Shown here: positions 62,101 to 64,000 of the stretch, in pieces
Numbering within the stretch: the stretch's first letter is position 1
Layout: each line of letters opens with the position of its first letter
NCBI RefSeq assembly: GCF_000172795.2
Contig: NZ_CP020947.1
Span: forward strand, 1,305,001 to 1,369,000
Length of the DNA: 64,000 bases
Direction: 5' to 3'
Origin: Rhizobium sp. CIAT894
GTDB lineage: Bacteria > Pseudomonadota > Alphaproteobacteria > Rhizobiales > Rhizobiaceae
Made by a program: the position numbers and the translations under genes
The notes under the pieces: generated by a model
The model's input: the letters and a program-made list of their open reading frames with translations, nothing else
Database searches by the model: none
What the model was told of the DNA's origin: nothing

Positions 62101-62396
62101 GGCTTACCAATCCAATGAGAGCAATCGAAATCAGCAGGAGCTAAATTCAATAAAAACAATCACTTGTGTTTCTATTTCGATCTGATCCATACTTTATCAA
62201 TTATTCATATATGAGAGATTTAGGGCACGATTCGGCATATTCCAAGCAACCATAGGTGGAATTGTGACGTTCTCCATGGAAATTTAGCTCGGCCGCGGAT
62301 AAAGACGAGGGGAGCCGGAATGAAAAACTTGTATTTGCCCGGTTTTAATTGTATCGGGCGTGCTAATCCCGAAATGACGACCGTAAAGGACAGGCA
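62101..62396. promoter_or_regulatory. AT-rich divergent region, NYN gene / rpoZ
   Basis: 296 nt, AT-rich at 62120-62230 and again near 62330. It should hold promoters for both genes. AAAGGACAGGCA directly precedes the rpoZ start. No gene is visible. Confidence 0.45.
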
Positions 62397-62801
62397 ATGG
62401 CCCGTGTCACAGTTGAAGATTGCATCGACAAGGTGGAGAACCGCTTCGAGCTGGTTCTGCTCGCCAGCCACCGCGCCCGGCTGATTTCCCAGGGTGCCTC
62501 GATCACCATCGATCGCGACAACGACAAGAACCCGGTCGTGGCGCTGCGCGAAATCGCCGACGAGACGCTTTCGCCCGATGACCTCAAGGAAGATCTGATC
62601 CATTCGCTGCAGAAGCATGTCGAAGTCGACGAGCCCGAGCCCGATCCGGCAAGCATGATCGCCGCCGGCGGTGTTGCCGCAGCCGACAGCGAAGAGCAGG
62701 ACGACCTGCCGGAAACGATCACTTTCGACCAGATGTCGGAAGAAGAGCTGCTTGCCGGCATCGAAGGCCTGGTGCCGCCGGAAAAGAGCGACGACTACTA
62801 A
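62397..62801 (+). CDS. rpoZ: RNA polymerase omega subunit
   Basis: 134-residue omega subunit, which helps fold and hold beta-prime and forms part of a ppGpp site in proteobacterial polymerase. The family core is [20 protein letters not shown] with LASHRARLI (residues 2-30), then [16 protein letters not shown]. The acidic C-terminal extension (~80-134, ending EKSDDY) is typical of alphaproteobacteria. It is the direct upstream neighbour of the ppGpp synthetase gene, as in E. coli rpoZ-spoT. Confidence 0.97.
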   Translation: MARVTVEDCIDKVENRFELVLLASHRARLISQGASITIDRDNDKNPVVALREIADETLSPDDLKEDLIHSLQKHVEVDEPEPDPASMIAAGGVAAADSEEQDDLPETITFDQMSEEELLAGIEGLVPPEKSDDY

Positions 62802-62908
62802 GCGCGCAAGGTGATCCCGGGATCGCCTTGATGCGATCCCCCGGTCCGTCAGGGATCGGAAAAAAGTTTCATGCGATGCAAAAGAGCGATGATTACCAAT
62901 CGTCAATC

Positions 62909-62936
62909 TTGCGCCTTTATTGCTTAGGCATATTAT
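62909..62936 (+). promoter_or_regulatory. candidate rsh promoter
   Basis: TTGCGC (62909-62914) and TATTAT (62931-62936) with a 16-nt spacer. Transcription would begin near 62943, just before the terminator-like hairpin, so that hairpin would be at the 5' end of the rsh message. Only the -10 box is a good match. Confidence 0.4.
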
Positions 62937-62947
62937 TGCCCATGTGT

Positions 62948-62980
62948 GCGCCAATCGTTGATTGGCGCGCTTTTATTTTT
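62948..62980 (+). terminator. intrinsic terminator-like hairpin immediately before rsh
   Basis: GCGCCAATC (62948-62956) and GATTGGCGC (62960-62968) form a perfect 9-bp stem with a 3-nt loop, followed by a T-rich tail (TTTTATTTTT, 62971-62980). The stop of rpoZ is 147 nt upstream and the rsh start is 17 nt downstream, so this is either the rpoZ terminator or an attenuator of rsh. Confidence 0.8.
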
Positions 62981-62996
62981 ATGGAGTGGCTTTGGA

Positions 62997-64000
62997 ATGA
63001 TGCGGCAGTACGAGCTCGTGGAGCGGGTTCAGCAATACAAGCCCGATGCCAATGAAGCACTGCTGAACAAAGCCTATGTCTACGCCATGCAGAAACATGG
63101 CCAGCAGAAGCGCGCGAGCGGCGATCCGTACATTTCCCATCCGCTCGAAGTCGCCGCCATCCTCACCGACATGCATCTCGATGAATCGACGATCGCGGTG
63201 GCCCTTCTGCACGACACGATCGAGGATACGACGGCCACGCGCGCCGAGATCGACGAACTCTTCGGCGAGGATATCGGCCGCCTGGTCGAGGGGCTGACGA
63301 AGATCAAGAAGCTCGATTTGGTCACCAAGAAGGCCAAGCAGGCGGAGAACCTGCGCAAGCTGCTGCTTGCCATATCGGACGATGTGCGTGTCCTGCTCGT
63401 CAAGCTTGCCGATCGCCTGCACAATATGCGCACCCTCGATCACATGTCGGCCGACAAGCGTGCCCGCATTTCCGAAGAGACGATGGAAATCTATGCGCCG
63501 CTGGCCGGCCGCATGGGCATGCAGGATATGCGTGAGGAGCTGGAAGAACTCTCCTTCCGCCATATGAACCCGGAAGCCTACGAGACCGTCACCAAGCGTC
63601 TGGAAGAGCTTTCCAAGCGCAATGAGGGCATCGTCAAGAAGATCGAGGCAGAACTGCGCGACCTGCTGGTCGCAAGCGGCCTGACGAGCGCCTATGTCAA
63701 GGGCCGGCAGAAGAAGCCTTATTCGGTCTTCCGTAAGATGCAGTCGAAGTCGCTGTCCTTCGAGCAGCTTTCCGATGTTTACGGCTTCCGTCTGATCGTC
63801 GAGGACATCCCCTCCTGCTATCGGGCGCTCGGCATCGTCCATACCCGCTGGCGCGTCGTGCCCGGCCGTTTCAAGGACTATATTTCGACGCCGAAGCAAA
63901 ACGACTACCGCTCGCTGCACACCACGATCGTCGGCCCCTCCAGCCAGCGCATCGAGCTGCAGATCCGCACCAAGCGCATGCATGAGATCGCCGAATTCGG
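62997..64000 (+). CDS. rsh: RelA/SpoT-family (p)ppGpp synthetase/hydrolase, 5' part
   Basis: Partial gene; 334 codons are visible and the frame runs open off the right edge. The HD hydrolase domain is present (SHPLEVAAILTDM, VALLHDTIEDT near residue 75), and the synthetase domain begins by ~240 (SDVYGFRLIVEDI, FKDYISTPKQNDYRSLHTTI). The long bifunctional enzyme of rhizobia makes and degrades (p)ppGpp during starvation. The start is ATG at 62997 (or the next ATG, 63000), with GGAG ten nt upstream and inside the tail of the preceding hairpin region. Confidence 0.95.
   Translation, partial: MMRQYELVERVQQYKPDANEALLNKAYVYAMQKHGQQKRASGDPYISHPLEVAAILTDMHLDESTIAVALLHDTIEDTTATRAEIDELFGEDIGRLVEGLTKIKKLDLVTKKAKQAENLRKLLLAISDDVRVLLVKLADRLHNMRTLDHMSADKRARISEETMEIYAPLAGRMGMQDMREELEELSFRHMNPEAYETVTKRLEELSKRNEGIVKKIEAELRDLLVASGLTSAYVKGRQKKPYSVFRKMQSKSLSFEQLSDVYGFRLIVEDIPSCYRALGIVHTRWRVVPGRFKDYISTPKQNDYRSLHTTIVGPSSQRIELQIRTKRMHEIAEF

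Overview
This 64 kb window looks like chromosomal DNA of a fast-growing Rhizobium, close to R. etli / R. leguminosarum. Signs are high GC with strong GC-rich codon use, an inositol operon in the order iolR-iolC-iolD-iolE-iolB, a cluster of GT39/GT2 glycosyltransferases resembling the rhizobial lipid A/LPS galacturonosyltransferase locus, a RopA-type porin, and the order smpB - NYN nuclease - rpoZ - rsh downstream of dapA. There is no prophage, CRISPR array or intact insertion sequence. The species call is inference from gene content, not from a search.

Left part (1-24.6 kb): an MCP-like sensor with a C-terminal Cache-like region, two DMT exporters (one divergent from an Lrp regulator), an uncharacterised 295-residue protein, two small candidate ORFs, a family-4-like uracil-DNA glycosylase, a YegD-like Hsp70, an RND efflux pump with its adaptor, a kinase-fold phosphotransferase, an atypical SDR, ETF-ubiquinone oxidoreductase, an L,D-transpeptidase lipoprotein, MgtE, an MFS exporter, a diacylglycerol-kinase-like enzyme, and a divergent glutamine-synthetase-like / class III aminotransferase pair that fits polyamine catabolism.

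Middle part (24.6-45 kb): a ParD antitoxin whose ParE partner is frameshifted, the glycosyltransferase cluster (three GT39 paralogues and one ArnC-like GT2, divergent from a YbhN-type membrane protein), an ECF42-type sigma factor with three DGPF/YCII proteins, AMP nucleosidase, several small secreted or membrane proteins, a Sel1-type protein with a structured leader, an HisC-like aminotransferase, two PilZ-like proteins flanking a host-attachment protein and a DUF2177 remnant, a MATE exporter, and an AraC regulator with a small Cys-rich protein.

Right part (45-64 kb): the inositol operon, read leftward, with iolR at its head and a Gfo/Idh/MocA dehydrogenase divergent from it. Two copies of a ~155 bp element with 33-34 bp G/C-rich terminal inverted repeats sit in the iolB-iolE and iolD-iolC gaps. 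Candidate IolR boxes of the GGAA-N6-TTCC type lie before iolC and in the divergent promoter. Then come a ferredoxin-reductase-like flavoprotein, tRNA-Ser(GCU), a highly expressed porin, an alpha/beta hydrolase, a lytic transglycosylase, dapA, smpB, an NYN-domain protein, rpoZ, and the 5' part of rsh, which runs off the window. An intrinsic-terminator-like hairpin sits immediately upstream of the rsh ribosome-binding site.

The most unusual items are the paired inverted-repeat elements inside the iol operon, the terminator-like rsh leader, the structured Sel1 leader (with some GEMM-like sequence), the tandem perfect hairpins at 6553-6638, and two decaying genes (parE and DUF2177).
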